Positions 48,542 to 57,744 are shown, counted from the stretch's first letter. The stretch: DNA of 64,000 nt from Hyphomonas atlantica corrig. (GCF_000682715.1 NZ_AWFH01000062.1:109701-173700), one strand, 5' to 3'. Notes: generated from the letters alone by a model not told the origin. Program-made: numbers and translations.

Positions 48542-49341
48542 ACATTTACGCGAGAGAGCAGTTCGACAGTCTGGCCATAGCCCTTCACGTCCGGAATCAC
48601 GAGGCACGGCTCGCCTTCGGGTGTTTCTGACTGCTGCGGCTTTACTGTAACAACAGCCTCACTGCCGAAGCGTTGAATGGCATCCTCTACGGAATTCGCT
48701 GTTGCCAGCTTTTTCAAATTCATCCGCGTCGGGAAGATAATGACAGATTCTCCTGCCTCCTCTGAATTCAGCGCCGCTTGGGCGCCGATCCAGATCGCAT
48801 CAGTTGTTTCCCTTCCATCATGGGCCGCGATTTGGTCCGGCGGTGCGGGAGCCAGGTAGAAATGGGTATCGAAGCGCTTCGGCATCATGTCAGGCGTAAT
48901 CCAGTGTCCAAAGTACACAAGACTATCGAGCGCGAGCACGAGATCATTATCTTTGATGAGTTCCAGAAAGCTCTGCTCCCCTCGGTCAACAGCGCTCCGA
49001 TAAGGGTTTAGTCGATCCGCCACGTCGGTACCAACCAGCGGCTGTTCCGTTCCCCGCCGCGCCTTCGGGCGTGCGAGCAGCAATCCTGACTCCTCAAAAG
49101 CCTCGCGCACGGCTGCAATGCGAGCATCCTGTTGAACCGGACCGAAGTCTCCGTCCGTATAGTCGTCCCACCCCGAACTCGCATCTTCGTCTGTCGCCTT
49201 TCCACCGGGAAATACCAGTGCGCCCGCCGCAAAATCTATCTGATAGTGCCGCTTCACCATCAAGACTTCAGGCAATGTCGCCCCGTCTCGTACAATCAGA
49301 ACTGTTGCGGAAAGTCTCGGCGCATCGGGCGATGTTGTCAT
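48538..49341 (-). CDS. NUDIX hydrolase (NUDT19/CoA-type, long insert)
   Basis: 267 residues. The Nudix box is split: [20 protein letters not shown], then an insert, then [20 protein letters not shown]. This layout is typical of the NUDT19-like group, many of which hydrolyse CoA or acyl-CoA. The start is weakly supported: ATG 49341 has no clear RBS. Confidence 0.87.
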   Translation of the reverse strand: MTTSPDAPRLSATVLIVRDGATLPEVLMVKRHYQIDFAAGALVFPGGKATDEDASSGWDDYTDGDFGPVQQDARIAAVREAFEESGLLLARPKARRGTEQPLVGTDVADRLNPYRSAVDRGEQSFLELIKDNDLVLALDSLVYFGHWITPDMMPKRFDTHFYLAPAPPDQIAAHDGRETTDAIWIGAQAALNSEEAGESVIIFPTRMNLKKLATANSVEDAIQRFGSEAVVTVKPQQSETPEGEPCLVIPDVKGYGQTVELLSRVNV

Positions 49342-49459
49342 TCTTGTTGTCCCGTCATTCTTTTAAATTTTCTCGAAATCCAAACGGTTTTCTGCGCGTG
49401 ATCTTCAATCCTCTCCCCTAGGTAAGGCAATAGGCACAGTCAGAAAGACGGGAAGAGTG

Positions 49460-50140
49460 ATGCGGGAATTACTTCAAACGAAAATTGTCGCTCACAGTGG
49501 ACAGAAGGTCCATCTCCGTTTCCAGCCCGTGATGCACGTGCAAGACGGATCTTCCTACGGTGCCGTTTGCGAGATGTCTCGCCAATACGAAGAGCGTGTG
49601 CGTTTCGGGCCGGCTGCCAAAACCACCACAGAGAACGGCCCAGCCAAATGGTTGGCCGATCGCCTGCTCGAAGTCGCCTCCGCTGCGCACGATGCCGACC
49701 ATCGCCTGAGACCAATTCTGGTGCCAGCACCCACAGCGGCGCTGTTTGACGACAATACAGCAATTGGCTGCGACGCAGTCATTCGCCGCACGACACTGTG
49801 CCAACAGGAAATCAGTCTCGAATTTCAGGATTCAGCCTTTGCCGAAGGCAATCAAGACGTAATCCATTGTGTGGCAAATCTGCGTAAACGCGGCTTTCGA
49901 GTCGCCATCGACATGCGCAAAACCTGGAAAACACAGCTCAGAGATGGACTGGGCCTCTTGGTCGACAGCATCCGCGTTGATGCACGCGAACTCAGCGACA
50001 ATGAGCAATTGATGGATCTGTGCGAATCCGTAGGCACCGCAGGTATCCTGGTGATTGCCGATCAGGCGAATTGGCGCGACGGCGAATTCCTTGAACGTAT
50101 TGGGGTCAAAGCAGGCGTTCGCATGCAAAGCGACTGTTAG
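49460..50140 (+). CDS. Degenerate EAL-like domain protein
   Basis: 226 residues. The C-terminal two thirds follow the outline of an EAL phosphodiesterase: EISLEFQDSAFAEG, VANLRKRGFRVAIDMRKTW, SIRVDARELSDNEQL, TAGILVIADQANWRDGEFLERIGV. The EAL motif, the DDFGTG loop (here DMRKTW) and the metal ligands are missing, so it cannot be a c-di-GMP hydrolase. It may bind a ligand or a protein. ATG 49460 sits after GGAAG; a GTG one codon upstream is possible. It converges with the DUF2336 gene. Confidence 0.65.
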   Translation: MRELLQTKIVAHSGQKVHLRFQPVMHVQDGSSYGAVCEMSRQYEERVRFGPAAKTTTENGPAKWLADRLLEVASAAHDADHRLRPILVPAPTAALFDDNTAIGCDAVIRRTTLCQQEISLEFQDSAFAEGNQDVIHCVANLRKRGFRVAIDMRKTWKTQLRDGLGLLVDSIRVDARELSDNEQLMDLCESVGTAGILVIADQANWRDGEFLERIGVKAGVRMQSDC

Positions 50141-51297
50141 GCAGCCCCGACCGAGCTTTCGACGTCGTCCATCGCGGCCATTTCAGAATAGTAGTCCAGC
50201 TTCTCCAGAAGGTAGTCGAGGTCTTCCTTGGGGATGGCCTGGAACTGGGTCAGAACACGCTCAATCATGCGCGCGCGGAACCTGGCCCGGTCGTTCGGGC
50301 CGCCGTCATGGCTTGTTTCATGGAACACATTCACTGCGGCTCGGAAGGCAGGAAGCATCTTGCGAGGCATGCCGGCACGATCAAACACAGCCTGAAGCCC
50401 CAAAGGCCCGGCATCATGGATCATCAACCACACGCGCTGGTGCCCAACACCTGAAAGTTCGGCGAGCGAATGCTCTACAAAAGGCATTTGGCCACAGCAC
50501 AAGGCTCGCATGATCAGCGAATGAGTCAGTCTGCCATTCAAATGCAACTGGGACACAAATCTCGGCAAATCGTGAGTTCGCCCCGCCTGCTCAACCAAGT
50601 CTATTGTCGCGCGTTCACGCGCGCCTGAGGCCAGATCAATGGCCAGCTGCGCCGGCAGCTCGTGACGATTGACCAAGAGGTCGAACAATTGGCCCGACAC
50701 CAGCGAAACCATTTTCTCTGCAATGTGTGTCGGAATGTATTCTCGGCTGATCAGGCCCTTCTGAACGCCCTCATCCGAGCCAAAGCGGCGTATTGAATGC
50801 TCAAAAGCACGATCCGTGTATTCTGCGCCTTCATTCGCGGACAATGCCCGTACGGCTTCGACCGCACCATGTTCTGAGATCACTTCGGTCAAAGTTACTG
50901 ACAACCCATCACGATTGGCGATGGCGGCCTGCTTCGAAGCAGTCAGTGACAGCACCAATTCGATCAAGTCTTCATCTGTGAAGACCGGCGAGTCCTGAAG
51001 GACAGGAATTGCAACAGCTTCCACGTCCTGAGCAAGCTGTATCGCAATGTCACGTGGCAGAATGGGGGAATTGCGAAGCGTCACAGACAAGGTACGGCGC
51101 ACCAGATCGGCAGCATCCTTGGCCAAAATCGCCATGATTTCCTGCGCGTAGGCTCTCTCTGCATCGCTCAGGACATCAAGCGCAATGCGACGACACAAGC
51201 GATGCGCAACCGTTGCACGGTCTTCCGGTGTCTCACCCTTGATGAGTCTGTGGATGTCCTGCTCAGTCAATTGAGGGCGAATGCTCTGGACGCTCAT
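50137..51297 (-). CDS. DUF2336 protein
   Basis: 386-residue, almost wholly helical protein. It matches the alphaproteobacterial DUF2336 family in having HEAT-like helical pairs (SPILPRDIAIQLAQDVEAVAIPVLQDSPVFTDEDLIELV). The middle reads ISREYIPTHIAEKMVSLVSGQLFDLLVNRH. The function is unknown. ATG 51297 is used. Its stop overlaps the convergent EAL-like gene by 4 bases. Just upstream lies TTAACATCCAGTTTA, close to a CtrA site (TTAA-N7-TTAA) with one mismatch. Confidence 0.8.
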   Translation of the reverse strand: MSVQSIRPQLTEQDIHRLIKGETPEDRATVAHRLCRRIALDVLSDAERAYAQEIMAILAKDAADLVRRTLSVTLRNSPILPRDIAIQLAQDVEAVAIPVLQDSPVFTDEDLIELVLSLTASKQAAIANRDGLSVTLTEVISEHGAVEAVRALSANEGAEYTDRAFEHSIRRFGSDEGVQKGLISREYIPTHIAEKMVSLVSGQLFDLLVNRHELPAQLAIDLASGARERATIDLVEQAGRTHDLPRFVSQLHLNGRLTHSLIMRALCCGQMPFVEHSLAELSGVGHQRVWLMIHDAGPLGLQAVFDRAGMPRKMLPAFRAAVNVFHETSHDGGPNDRARFRARMIERVLTQFQAIPKEDLDYLLEKLDYYSEMAAMDDVESSVGAA

Positions 51298-51381
51298 CTT
51301 CTGATGCCTCTTCCTTACGATTCGACACAAATTCGCTAGATGCGGTTAACATCCAGTTTACCTATTAACGTTCGCAGCATG

Positions 51382-51410
51382 AAAAAAGCCGGTCACTGCG
51401 GACCGGCTTT
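51382..51410 (-). terminator. Intrinsic terminator of tig
   Basis: Read on the minus strand: AAAGCCGGTC, a 6-base loop, GACCGGCTTT, then TTT. This is a perfect 10-bp stem with a T-run, 28 bases after the tig stop. Confidence 0.88.
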
Positions 51411-51437
51411 CTAGAAATTCGAAATTCGTGTGGACGA

Positions 51438-52775
51438 CTATTCGTCGTCTTCCTTGAACAAGTCTTCGCGTGAAACAGTTTCCTCGGTGATTTCAGCCAC
51501 TTCCAGGATGTGATCAACCACCTTGTCTTCATAGATCGGCGCACGAAGCTGGGCCATCGCGCCCGGATTATTGCGGAAAAATTCCACAACCTGCTGCTCC
51601 TGCCCCGGATACTGGCGTGCTTCGCGGACGAGTGCCTGGTTCACTTCCTGCTCTGAAATGCGAACATCGGCGACACGACCTATCTCGGCAAGGACCAGAC
51701 CGAGGCGCACGCGGCGCTCAGCGATCTTGCGATACTCTACTTTCAACTCGTCTTCGGACTTGTCCTTGTCCTCATCCGCCGTGCGCCCGGCATCCATTTC
51801 AGCCTGCAGCTGTTGCCAAATCTGATTGAACTCTTGTTCAACCATATTCGGCGGCAGATCAAAGCTATGTGCCTCGTCCAATTGATCCAGAAGATTGCGC
51901 TTCGCCTTCGCACGGGAAGCACCATCATGCTCGGCCTTCAGCTGATCTTTCACCAAGCCCGTAAGTTGCTCGAGGCTTTCAAGGCCAAGACCCTTCGCAA
52001 ACTCATCATCGACGTCTGCGGTTTTCGGAGCGCGCACTTCGTGTACTTTCACCTCGAAGACCGCTTCTTTTCCGGCGAGATGCTCAGCGCCATATTCTTC
52101 AGGGAACGTGACGGTGACTTCTTTTTCTTCACCTGCCTTCACGCCAACGAGTTGATCTTCGAAACCGGGAATGAACTGTCCGGAACCAAGAACCAGCGTC
52201 TGTTGTTCAGCGCTACCGCCCTCAAACGCTTCACCATCGATCTTGCCGACAAAATCCATGACGACTGCGTCGCCATCTTTCGCCTTGGCCGTCTTGGCGC
52301 GCGGCTCGTACTGGGTGTTCTGCTCTGCAATACGGGCCAGAGCTTCGTCAATCTGCTCTTGCGAAACCTCAGCAACTGGGCGCGTGATCGTCAGCTTGGT
52401 TACGTCAGCTGGCTCGAATTCCGGCATTACATCGACGTTCATGTTGTAGGAAAGGTCAGCCTCCCCCTTCACGACAGCTTCCATGTCGCCGTCAATCTGA
52501 ACATCGGGCTGGCCAGCCGGACGCAGTTCGTTGTCTTCCAGCGCCTTCTGATTGGTTTCTGTGACGAGCTTGTTGATCAACTCACCCATCAGATCCTGAC
52601 CGTACATCTTGCGCACGTGGGAAGCAGGGACTTTGCCCGGACGGAAGCCTTTCAGCTTCATTTGCGGCCGGATTTCCTCGATCCGCTCATCAAGTTTCGC
52701 CTGCAGCTCAGATGCCGGCACCTTGATGGCAAACGTGCGGCTGAGACCTTCTGACTTGGTCTGGGTAACTTCCAT
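51438..52775 (-). CDS. tig: Trigger factor
   Basis: 445-residue ribosome-bound chaperone with PPIase activity. The ribosome-binding signature is MKLKGFRPGKVPASHVRKMYG (GFRxGK). The FKBP-like PPIase domain has AKDGDAVVMDFVGKIDGEAFEGGSAE and FIPGFEDQLVGVKAGEEKEV. A C-terminal helical domain and acidic tail follow. MEVTQTKSEGLSRTF is the family start; an ATG four codons earlier is possible. clpP and clpX, common neighbours, do not follow it here. Confidence 0.94.
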   Translation of the reverse strand: MEVTQTKSEGLSRTFAIKVPASELQAKLDERIEEIRPQMKLKGFRPGKVPASHVRKMYGQDLMGELINKLVTETNQKALEDNELRPAGQPDVQIDGDMEAVVKGEADLSYNMNVDVMPEFEPADVTKLTITRPVAEVSQEQIDEALARIAEQNTQYEPRAKTAKAKDGDAVVMDFVGKIDGEAFEGGSAEQQTLVLGSGQFIPGFEDQLVGVKAGEEKEVTVTFPEEYGAEHLAGKEAVFEVKVHEVRAPKTADVDDEFAKGLGLESLEQLTGLVKDQLKAEHDGASRAKAKRNLLDQLDEAHSFDLPPNMVEQEFNQIWQQLQAEMDAGRTADEDKDKSEDELKVEYRKIAERRVRLGLVLAEIGRVADVRISEQEVNQALVREARQYPGQEQQVVEFFRNNPGAMAQLRAPIYEDKVVDHILEVAEITEETVSREDLFKEDDE

Positions 52776-52999
52776 CGGTTCAATCATCCGTAATCTTGGG
52801 TCACGGGCGCAAGAAATGCGCGCGGGCGCCCTGTGAATCCTGTCTGAAGGGGCGGCTTATGTCATAGCCGAAAGCCCCTGTCCACGCTGGACTATGCGCG
52901 GATAGCAGCGCTTTCAAGCGTGCTGTTAAGGGAAACCATTGTTGTAAGGTTTTCCGCGCAAGCTAACACCCGGAATTCACGATCTCCTGAAACGGAAAT

Positions 53000-53024
53000 G
53001 GCCCGCCGCATTTGCGGCCGGGCC
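53000..53024 (-). terminator. GC-rich hairpin, likely 3' end of the hfa transcript
   Basis: On the minus strand GGCCCG-G-CCGC, loop AAAT, GCGG-CGGGCC forms a 10-bp stem with one bulge. It is followed only by ATTTCC, so it is a weak terminator. It lies 87 bases after the hfaD stop. Confidence 0.42.
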
Positions 53025-53053
53025 TGAGACCAGGGAGTAAACTGGTCGGAAAT

Positions 53054-53102
53054 GAGGGCGCCGAACGTTCATTCGGGGGACTGACGGCCGCCCGGCGCCC
53101 TC
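53054..53102 (-). repeat. 10-bp inverted repeat directly after hfaD
   Basis: GAGGGCGCCG (53054-53063) and CGGCGCCCTC (53093-53102) are perfect inverted arms with a 29-base loop, starting 8 bases after the hfaD stop. There is no T-run. It may stabilise the 3' end of the mRNA. Confidence 0.45.
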
Positions 53103-53110
53103 TTCCGCAC

Positions 53111-54028
53111 TTACTGAACCGAAATGTTCACCGTGTTGCCGATCGACGCTGCGGTAGCAGCAGCTTCAGCGCCATGGCAAACTTGGGCAGCGAGTGTGGA
53201 AATCTGATGACCCGAATTGGCTTGATTGATGCGGGTCAAAACGTTGCCGACAACATCGGAGTTGAGGCTGGTCAGCGATGCCGAGTTGCCGATTGCCGCA
53301 GCGGTTGCTGCACCATCTGCAAATCCGGACAGGCGGCCATTCAATTCGGCAACCATGGTTCCGGAATTGTACTGCTGAGCACTCATGCTGCCACTTCCGG
53401 GTACTTCGACAGACAATGAGTTGCCGATCGACGCTGCGGTTGCAGTAGCTTCAGTGATGTCGTCGATCGAAGCATTCATTTGCGTCGTCATGTAGCCACT
53501 GTTTGACTGCAAGGAACGTGTGGCAATCGTGCTGACATCAGACGTAACAGATGCCGTGTTGCCGATGGCAGCCGTCGTCGCAGTGGCGATTCCGGAGTTC
53601 TGGATGTCCACGTTTGCGTTAGCGTAACCGGCTCCGGAATTTGCCTGATTGACCGAAGAGACGGCATCCGCGACAGAGTCGATTGAATACGAGTTGCCGA
53701 TGGCGGCTGCAGTTCCAGCGATTTCACCCATGGCACCGCTGACAAGGTTCAGCGTCGCCGTTTGGTTGCCGCTGTTCACTTGGCGTGTGGCGTAGTTCAC
53801 AGCGTTGGCTGCTGCGTTTGAGGCATCAGCCGCCACTGGAGTATCAAGGCCGAGATTGACATCAGCGTCAGCCAGACTGTCGCCGCCAATATCAGCAGTC
53901 GCATCAACAACGTCCCCAAGCCCGAGGTCGACATCAATGGGCCCCCTGCCATTGTGCTTGCCCGGTTCGGCGAACGCATGTCCAGCAAGGACGAGGACGG
54001 AAGCGAAGAAAAGAGCAGACCGTTTCAT
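53111..54028 (-). CDS. hfaD: Holdfast anchor adhesin HfaD-like, curlin-like repeat protein
   Basis: 305-residue secreted protein. The signal peptide ends about HAFA (residue 20). The rest is Asn, Ser, Ala and Gly rich and contains five repeats of 45-50 residues. Each repeat has NSG (residues 85, 130, 176, 221, 271) followed about 25 residues later by A-A-x-IGN (110, 155, 201, 246, 296). This points to a stacked beta-solenoid, amyloid-like adhesin. It is the third gene of an operon whose second gene is a CsgG homologue, matching hfaABD of Caulobacter. RBS AAGGAG is strong. Confidence 0.8.
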   Translation of the reverse strand: MKRSALFFASVLVLAGHAFAEPGKHNGRGPIDVDLGLGDVVDATADIGGDSLADADVNLGLDTPVAADASNAAANAVNYATRQVNSGNQTATLNLVSGAMGEIAGTAAAIGNSYSIDSVADAVSSVNQANSGAGYANANVDIQNSGIATATTAAIGNTASVTSDVSTIATRSLQSNSGYMTTQMNASIDDITEATATAASIGNSLSVEVPGSGSMSAQQYNSGTMVAELNGRLSGFADGAATAAAIGNSASLTSLNSDVVGNVLTRINQANSGHQISTLAAQVCHGAEAAATAASIGNTVNISVQ

Positions 54029-54040
54029 GAATATTCTCCT

Positions 54041-54901
54041 TTAATGTTGGGTCTGTTGAAGGGCAGGCACGTCCAACATGACGAACTCTGCTTGAGAGCA
54101 GGCTTGCGCGGACGGGCCGGCGATACCTGAGACGAGGTCGAAAACTGCGCTTTCGACAATCGTTCGAATTGCGGTGTGCACCGGCTCTTGAGCGCGCTCA
54201 CCCAAACCGATGTCAATGGTCGTGTCTCCGATGAACTCAAAGACCCCCGCGCGAATTTCGCGACCACGAATAACTTTCCGTTGGCTGACCAGATTGATCA
54301 CGGACAGGTCCGTCGTGTTTACCAGTCGAAGGTCAAGCGCCACGGTCATGGCATAATGTCTGGCACCGCCGATGACTGGGCCGATACGTGCTTCTCGAAC
54401 ACCGCTATGCACATTGAAGTTCAGCTCTGTTATGCCGCCGAGCAGAATGTAGTCGCTGCCTGCAATGGAACCCGTGAACACTTTGCGGTAGTCTTCTGTT
54501 GGCTCGCCTGATTCACTGATCAAGCGATTGTTGGCAAACTCGAGTTCCTGCTCTGCAACAGCCGTATCAAGACGTTCAGCAAGCGGAAATCCTGCCTGAC
54601 TAAGTGCAGACATCACCATGAGAGAAGCACCTTGCGTGGCAACCGCCCCTTCAAATGTGGAGAATCTGCCCGTCATGTCGCGAATATCACCGACGGCAAT
54701 GCGGGGCTTCTCCGCAGGCGTGTTCCACTTCATGCAGCTGAGCTGCTCTGAATAAGCCGTTGAGCTGTTTTCAACGATCGCTCCGGTCGCCAGATAGTCG
54801 GGGTCGGAGACTACGCCTTCCATGGAAGTGCATGCCGTTGCCGCTATCAAGCCCGAACCGATCAGCAAGTTACGAAGTAATTTAGTGTAGGCCAAGATCA
54901 A
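54041..54901 (-). CDS. hfaB: Holdfast anchor secretion lipoprotein HfaB (CsgG family)
   Basis: 286-residue outer-membrane lipoprotein, predicted to form the ring pore that exports the anchor proteins HfaA and HfaD. The lipobox cysteine is near residue 24 (LIAATACTS). CsgG-like segments are RIAVGDIRDMTGRFS, SDYILLGGITELNFNVHSG, and the membrane hairpin region HYAMTVALDLRLVNTTDLSVI. The start is TTG at 54901, overlapping the hfaA stop by 4 bases (TTGA), with GGGAG just upstream. Confidence 0.87.
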   Translation of the reverse strand: MILAYTKLLRNLLIGSGLIAATACTSMEGVVSDPDYLATGAIVENSSTAYSEQLSCMKWNTPAEKPRIAVGDIRDMTGRFSTFEGAVATQGASLMVMSALSQAGFPLAERLDTAVAEQELEFANNRLISESGEPTEDYRKVFTGSIAGSDYILLGGITELNFNVHSGVREARIGPVIGGARHYAMTVALDLRLVNTTDLSVINLVSQRKVIRGREIRAGVFEFIGDTTIDIGLGERAQEPVHTAIRTIVESAVFDLVSGIAGPSAQACSQAEFVMLDVPALQQTQH

Positions 54902-55284
54902 TCACTCCCGCTTGTTGGAAGGTGAGCAACAATGGCGGTCTGATCGCCCAGATTGATCTGTGACGCGTCCACAACGACAGTGTTGTTGTTTCCTTCAATT
55001 TCGACGCTGATCATATTTCCGATCGCGGTGGCCTGACCGCCCGTGCTGGTTCCGGACAAGGCTGGCATCATGGGGCCCGCACCGCGGAATGAACTTATTT
55101 GGGCTGAAGGGCTCGCGCCGCCTCCCGTCACCACGACGCGGTTGGCTTGAGCGTCTCTGGAAAATCCGAGAGGCTGTTGCGCCCATCCAGAAGCTTCCAT
55201 GCTAATCTGGGCGGCAGCGGGTGCTCCAGAGAAGAACAGCGCCGCAAGGCCAATCGATTGTATTTTTAAATTCAAGTCAGTCAT
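54898..55284 (-). CDS. hfaA: Holdfast anchor protein HfaA-like
   Basis: 128-residue secreted protein with a signal peptide cleaved about GAPAAAQ (residues 21-26). The C-terminal part QATAIGNMISVEIEGNNNTV and VVDASQINLGDQTA has curlin-like Asn/Gln turns and the same AIGN motif as HfaD. First gene of the hfa operon; Caulobacter HfaA is a short curlin-like protein in the same position. It is divergent from the H-NOX gene across 226 bases. Confidence 0.78.
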   Translation of the reverse strand: MTDLNLKIQSIGLAALFFSGAPAAAQISMEASGWAQQPLGFSRDAQANRVVVTGGGASPSAQISSFRGAGPMMPALSGTSTGGQATAIGNMISVEIEGNNNTVVVDASQINLGDQTAIVAHLPTSGSD

Positions 55285-55391
55285 TTCGTATCCCCGAATG
55301 AGTGCTTAGCTCGAGTACACAAATGCCGGGAAAGGTCGCCGCCGTATATTCTCCGGAAGGATGGCTCTGCAGCGCAAAAGGCGTGCCTCAC

Positions 55392-55409
55392 CCTGACCTT
55401 TTGGTCAGG
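55392..55409. promoter_or_regulatory. Perfect inverted repeat between hfaA and H-NOX genes
   Basis: CCTGACC-TTTT-GGTCAGG: 7-bp arms around 4 bases, 107 bases upstream of hfaA and 101 bases upstream of the H-NOX start, so near the middle of the divergent promoter region. There is no T-run, so an operator is likelier than a terminator. It could be read by the LuxR-type regulator at 57745, but this is inference. Confidence 0.45.
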
Positions 55410-55510
55410 TAGTCCTGTCGTTTGACCACTGGTATCTATCCAGAAGTCGAATTCTGAGCCGCGCATCTTGTTGCAGCCGTCAATTTTCACCGCATCTGGA
55501 GGTAAAAAAC

Positions 55511-56065
55511 TTGAAGGGCGTTGTTTTCAGGCAGTTTCTGGAATTTTCCGAACGAGAGTTTGGGGAAGCCGTAATAGATGAGCTGCTAAACTCCACAGAA
55601 TTGGCATCCGGCGGCGTTTACACCAATGTAGGATATTACGATCACTCTGAAATGATCGCACTCGTCACGGCCCTATCCAATCGGACCGGAACTTCAGCGC
55701 GTGCCCTTCTGGTCAAATTCGGACAGAATCTGTTCCCAAGCCTTATTGCAGGTCACCCTCAAGACGGAGTGACGCATGCCTTCGACCTGATCGAACGTAT
55801 TCACGGCGTCATCCATAGAGACGTCAAAAAACTCTACCCGGATGCAGAGGTTCCGGATATTCGCCCATCCATGCGAAATGGTAACGACGAAATGCGCATT
55901 ACTTACAATTCAGCCCGGCCTATGGCTGATTTGTGCGAAGGCATGATTATGGCCGCTCTGGACCATTACGACGATCTCGAAGATTTTGAGATCTCGAGAA
56001 CCGATAGTAAACACCGTTATCTCTATAATGCGGACTTTCACATAATCCGCAGGAACGGATGTTGA
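55511..56065 (+). CDS. H-NOX haem nitric-oxide sensor
   Basis: 184-residue H-NOX domain. The proximal haem ligand is H102 (GVIHRDVKKLYP), P115 is conserved, and the haem propionate triad is Y132-x-S134-x-R136 (YNSAR). No tyrosine lies near position 140 (MADLCEGM), which in known H-NOX proteins goes with NO selectivity over oxygen. Start is TTG at 55511, with a full GGAGG eight bases upstream. It overlaps the histidine kinase by 7 bases, so the two are one signalling unit. Confidence 0.93.
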   Translation: MKGVVFRQFLEFSEREFGEAVIDELLNSTELASGGVYTNVGYYDHSEMIALVTALSNRTGTSARALLVKFGQNLFPSLIAGHPQDGVTHAFDLIERIHGVIHRDVKKLYPDAEVPDIRPSMRNGNDEMRITYNSARPMADLCEGMIMAALDHYDDLEDFEISRTDSKHRYLYNADFHIIRRNGC

Positions 56066-57729
56066 GCGAACACGACGACCAGATTGCCCGGCTCAAACGA
56101 AAGCTCGAAAGAGAGGCTTCGGCGCGCGCAGCTGCGGAAGAATTGCTCGAACAACGCTCCGCCGAGCTCTATGAGATCTCAGAACAGCTGCGCACTGAAG
56201 CGCTTCAAGTACAGCATTTGTCGACCGCCATTGACGTATCAGCAGACGGCGTCGCGATTACCGACAAGGATGGGTACTACACTTACATGAATCCGACCCA
56301 TGCCAGCATGTTCGGCTATGCTCAGGCACAGGAATGCATCGGCAAGCCCTGGAGCATGATGTATAATCGGGACACTCTCCTGCGTTTCGAGAAGGACATA
56401 TTTCCGCTTTTCCAACAAAACGGCTATTGGCGTGGAGAAGTGACCGGACGCGCGAATGACGGCTCCAAGGTACATCAGGACCTTTCGCTTACAGCCCTCT
56501 CCGATGGCGGAATTCTGTGCTCGACACGCGATATCGGCATTATTCGTCGACGCGAGGCGCAACGTGAGCAATTGCATGAAATGCTGCTGGACGCTGAACG
56601 CCGCGACGCGCTCGGCCGCATGGCCAAATCGGTCGGACACGATTTTGCGAACATTCTCGCGATTATCAATGCGTCTGCGCAATTGCTGACAGACAAGATG
56701 CAGGCTGATTTGTATGATATCCTCGTGGACAGGATCATACAGTCTTGCCGGCAGGCGAACGAACTAGTTGATGATCTAATGAATTTCGACACCGCACCCG
56801 AACAGAAGATGTGCGCGCTAAATGACCTCGTTCGAGATGTAGGTGACCTGAACAGCAATCAATTTCTTGCCACGCAAGGGTTTGAAGTCTTGGTAACGAG
56901 TGAAAAGCTCGTGTGCGAAACTGATCCGACCCTGTTTTCCCGAATGGTGTTCAACCTCGTCAAAAACGCTCGAGAGGCCATCGAAGAAGACGGGAATGTT
57001 TGCCTGTCACTGGAACTGATATCGGAGCAAACTGATATTGAACCCCATTTCAGCCCGTCCGCCTTTATCGAACGGGGCGAGTGTAATGCGTATCCTGCAG
57101 CGCGTCTGATTGTCAGGGATGATGGCGCGGGCATGTCGCAAAAAGCGCTCGATACGGCGTTCATTCCATTTCAATCGACAAAAGGGACCGGCCGAGGCTT
57201 GGGCCTTACGACTGTTGATGCACTGCTTCAGGGGCAACCGGGGCGGATGCAGGCGTTCAGTCGCCCCGGCGAAGGCGTGTGGATCGTTATCGATCTGCCA
57301 TTAGGTGCCGCCTTGAGCCCGGCACCGTCAGTAATTGATCGCGACGTCCACACCACTCCGAAAGGCGCAATGGTCGTTGACGACGACCGTTTCCAAGCGG
57401 ACCTTGTTACAGGATTGTTGAAGGAATTCGGATGGGATGCGGTTTGCTTTTACGATCCCTTGGAAGCCTTGTCGGTATTTAAAGTCGCTCCGTCCGCATT
57501 CGGCTTGATCATCACAGATCGCAGAATGCCTCAGATGAGCGGTGACGATCTCGTTCCACAACTGCTTGAGATACAGCCAGACATCCCAATCATTCTGAGC
57601 TCTGGTGCCCTGGCCTCTCCCCTGCCTGCGGGCCTTGCCGGAACACTTCCCAAGCCTGTATCGAGGGAAACACTCTGGGCAACCTTGGACTATATTGGCC
57701 TCAAGGCACCACTCGAGTCGCAAGACTGA
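56059..57729 (+). CDS. Hybrid histidine kinase (PAS-HisKA-HATPase-REC), H-NOX partner
   Basis: 556-residue soluble kinase. A coiled coil covers about 5-50 and a PAS about 52-160 (ISADGVAIT-like VSADGVAITDKDGYY). HisKA has H194 in SVGHDFANILAIINASAQLL. HATPase_c has N303 (NLVKNAREAI), DDGAG at 354-358 and GRGLGLTTV. A C-terminal receiver has D487 (IITDRRMPQ). No membrane segment, so it senses through H-NOX. In relatives NO-bound H-NOX inhibits the kinase. The gene overlaps the H-NOX gene and precedes the LuxR-type regulator by 15 bases. Confidence 0.92.
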   Translation: MLSEHDDQIARLKRKLEREASARAAAEELLEQRSAELYEISEQLRTEALQVQHLSTAIDVSADGVAITDKDGYYTYMNPTHASMFGYAQAQECIGKPWSMMYNRDTLLRFEKDIFPLFQQNGYWRGEVTGRANDGSKVHQDLSLTALSDGGILCSTRDIGIIRRREAQREQLHEMLLDAERRDALGRMAKSVGHDFANILAIINASAQLLTDKMQADLYDILVDRIIQSCRQANELVDDLMNFDTAPEQKMCALNDLVRDVGDLNSNQFLATQGFEVLVTSEKLVCETDPTLFSRMVFNLVKNAREAIEEDGNVCLSLELISEQTDIEPHFSPSAFIERGECNAYPAARLIVRDDGAGMSQKALDTAFIPFQSTKGTGRGLGLTTVDALLQGQPGRMQAFSRPGEGVWIVIDLPLGAALSPAPSVIDRDVHTTPKGAMVVDDDRFQADLVTGLLKEFGWDAVCFYDPLEALSVFKVAPSAFGLIITDRRMPQMSGDDLVPQLLEIQPDIPIILSSGALASPLPAGLAGTLPKPVSRETLWATLDYIGLKAPLESQD

Positions 57730-57744
57730 ACAGGATTTACCGTA

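Larger units (their letters stand above)
52776..53110. other. Intergenic region between tig and hfaD
   Basis: No gene seen in these 335 bases. The part next to tig holds inverted repeats that would fold in its leader: 52801-52836 (TCAC-GGGCGC with GCGCCC-TGTGA) and 52848-52879 (AGGGGC with GCCCCT around GGCT/AGCC). The part next to hfaD holds two hairpins listed separately. Confidence 0.5.
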
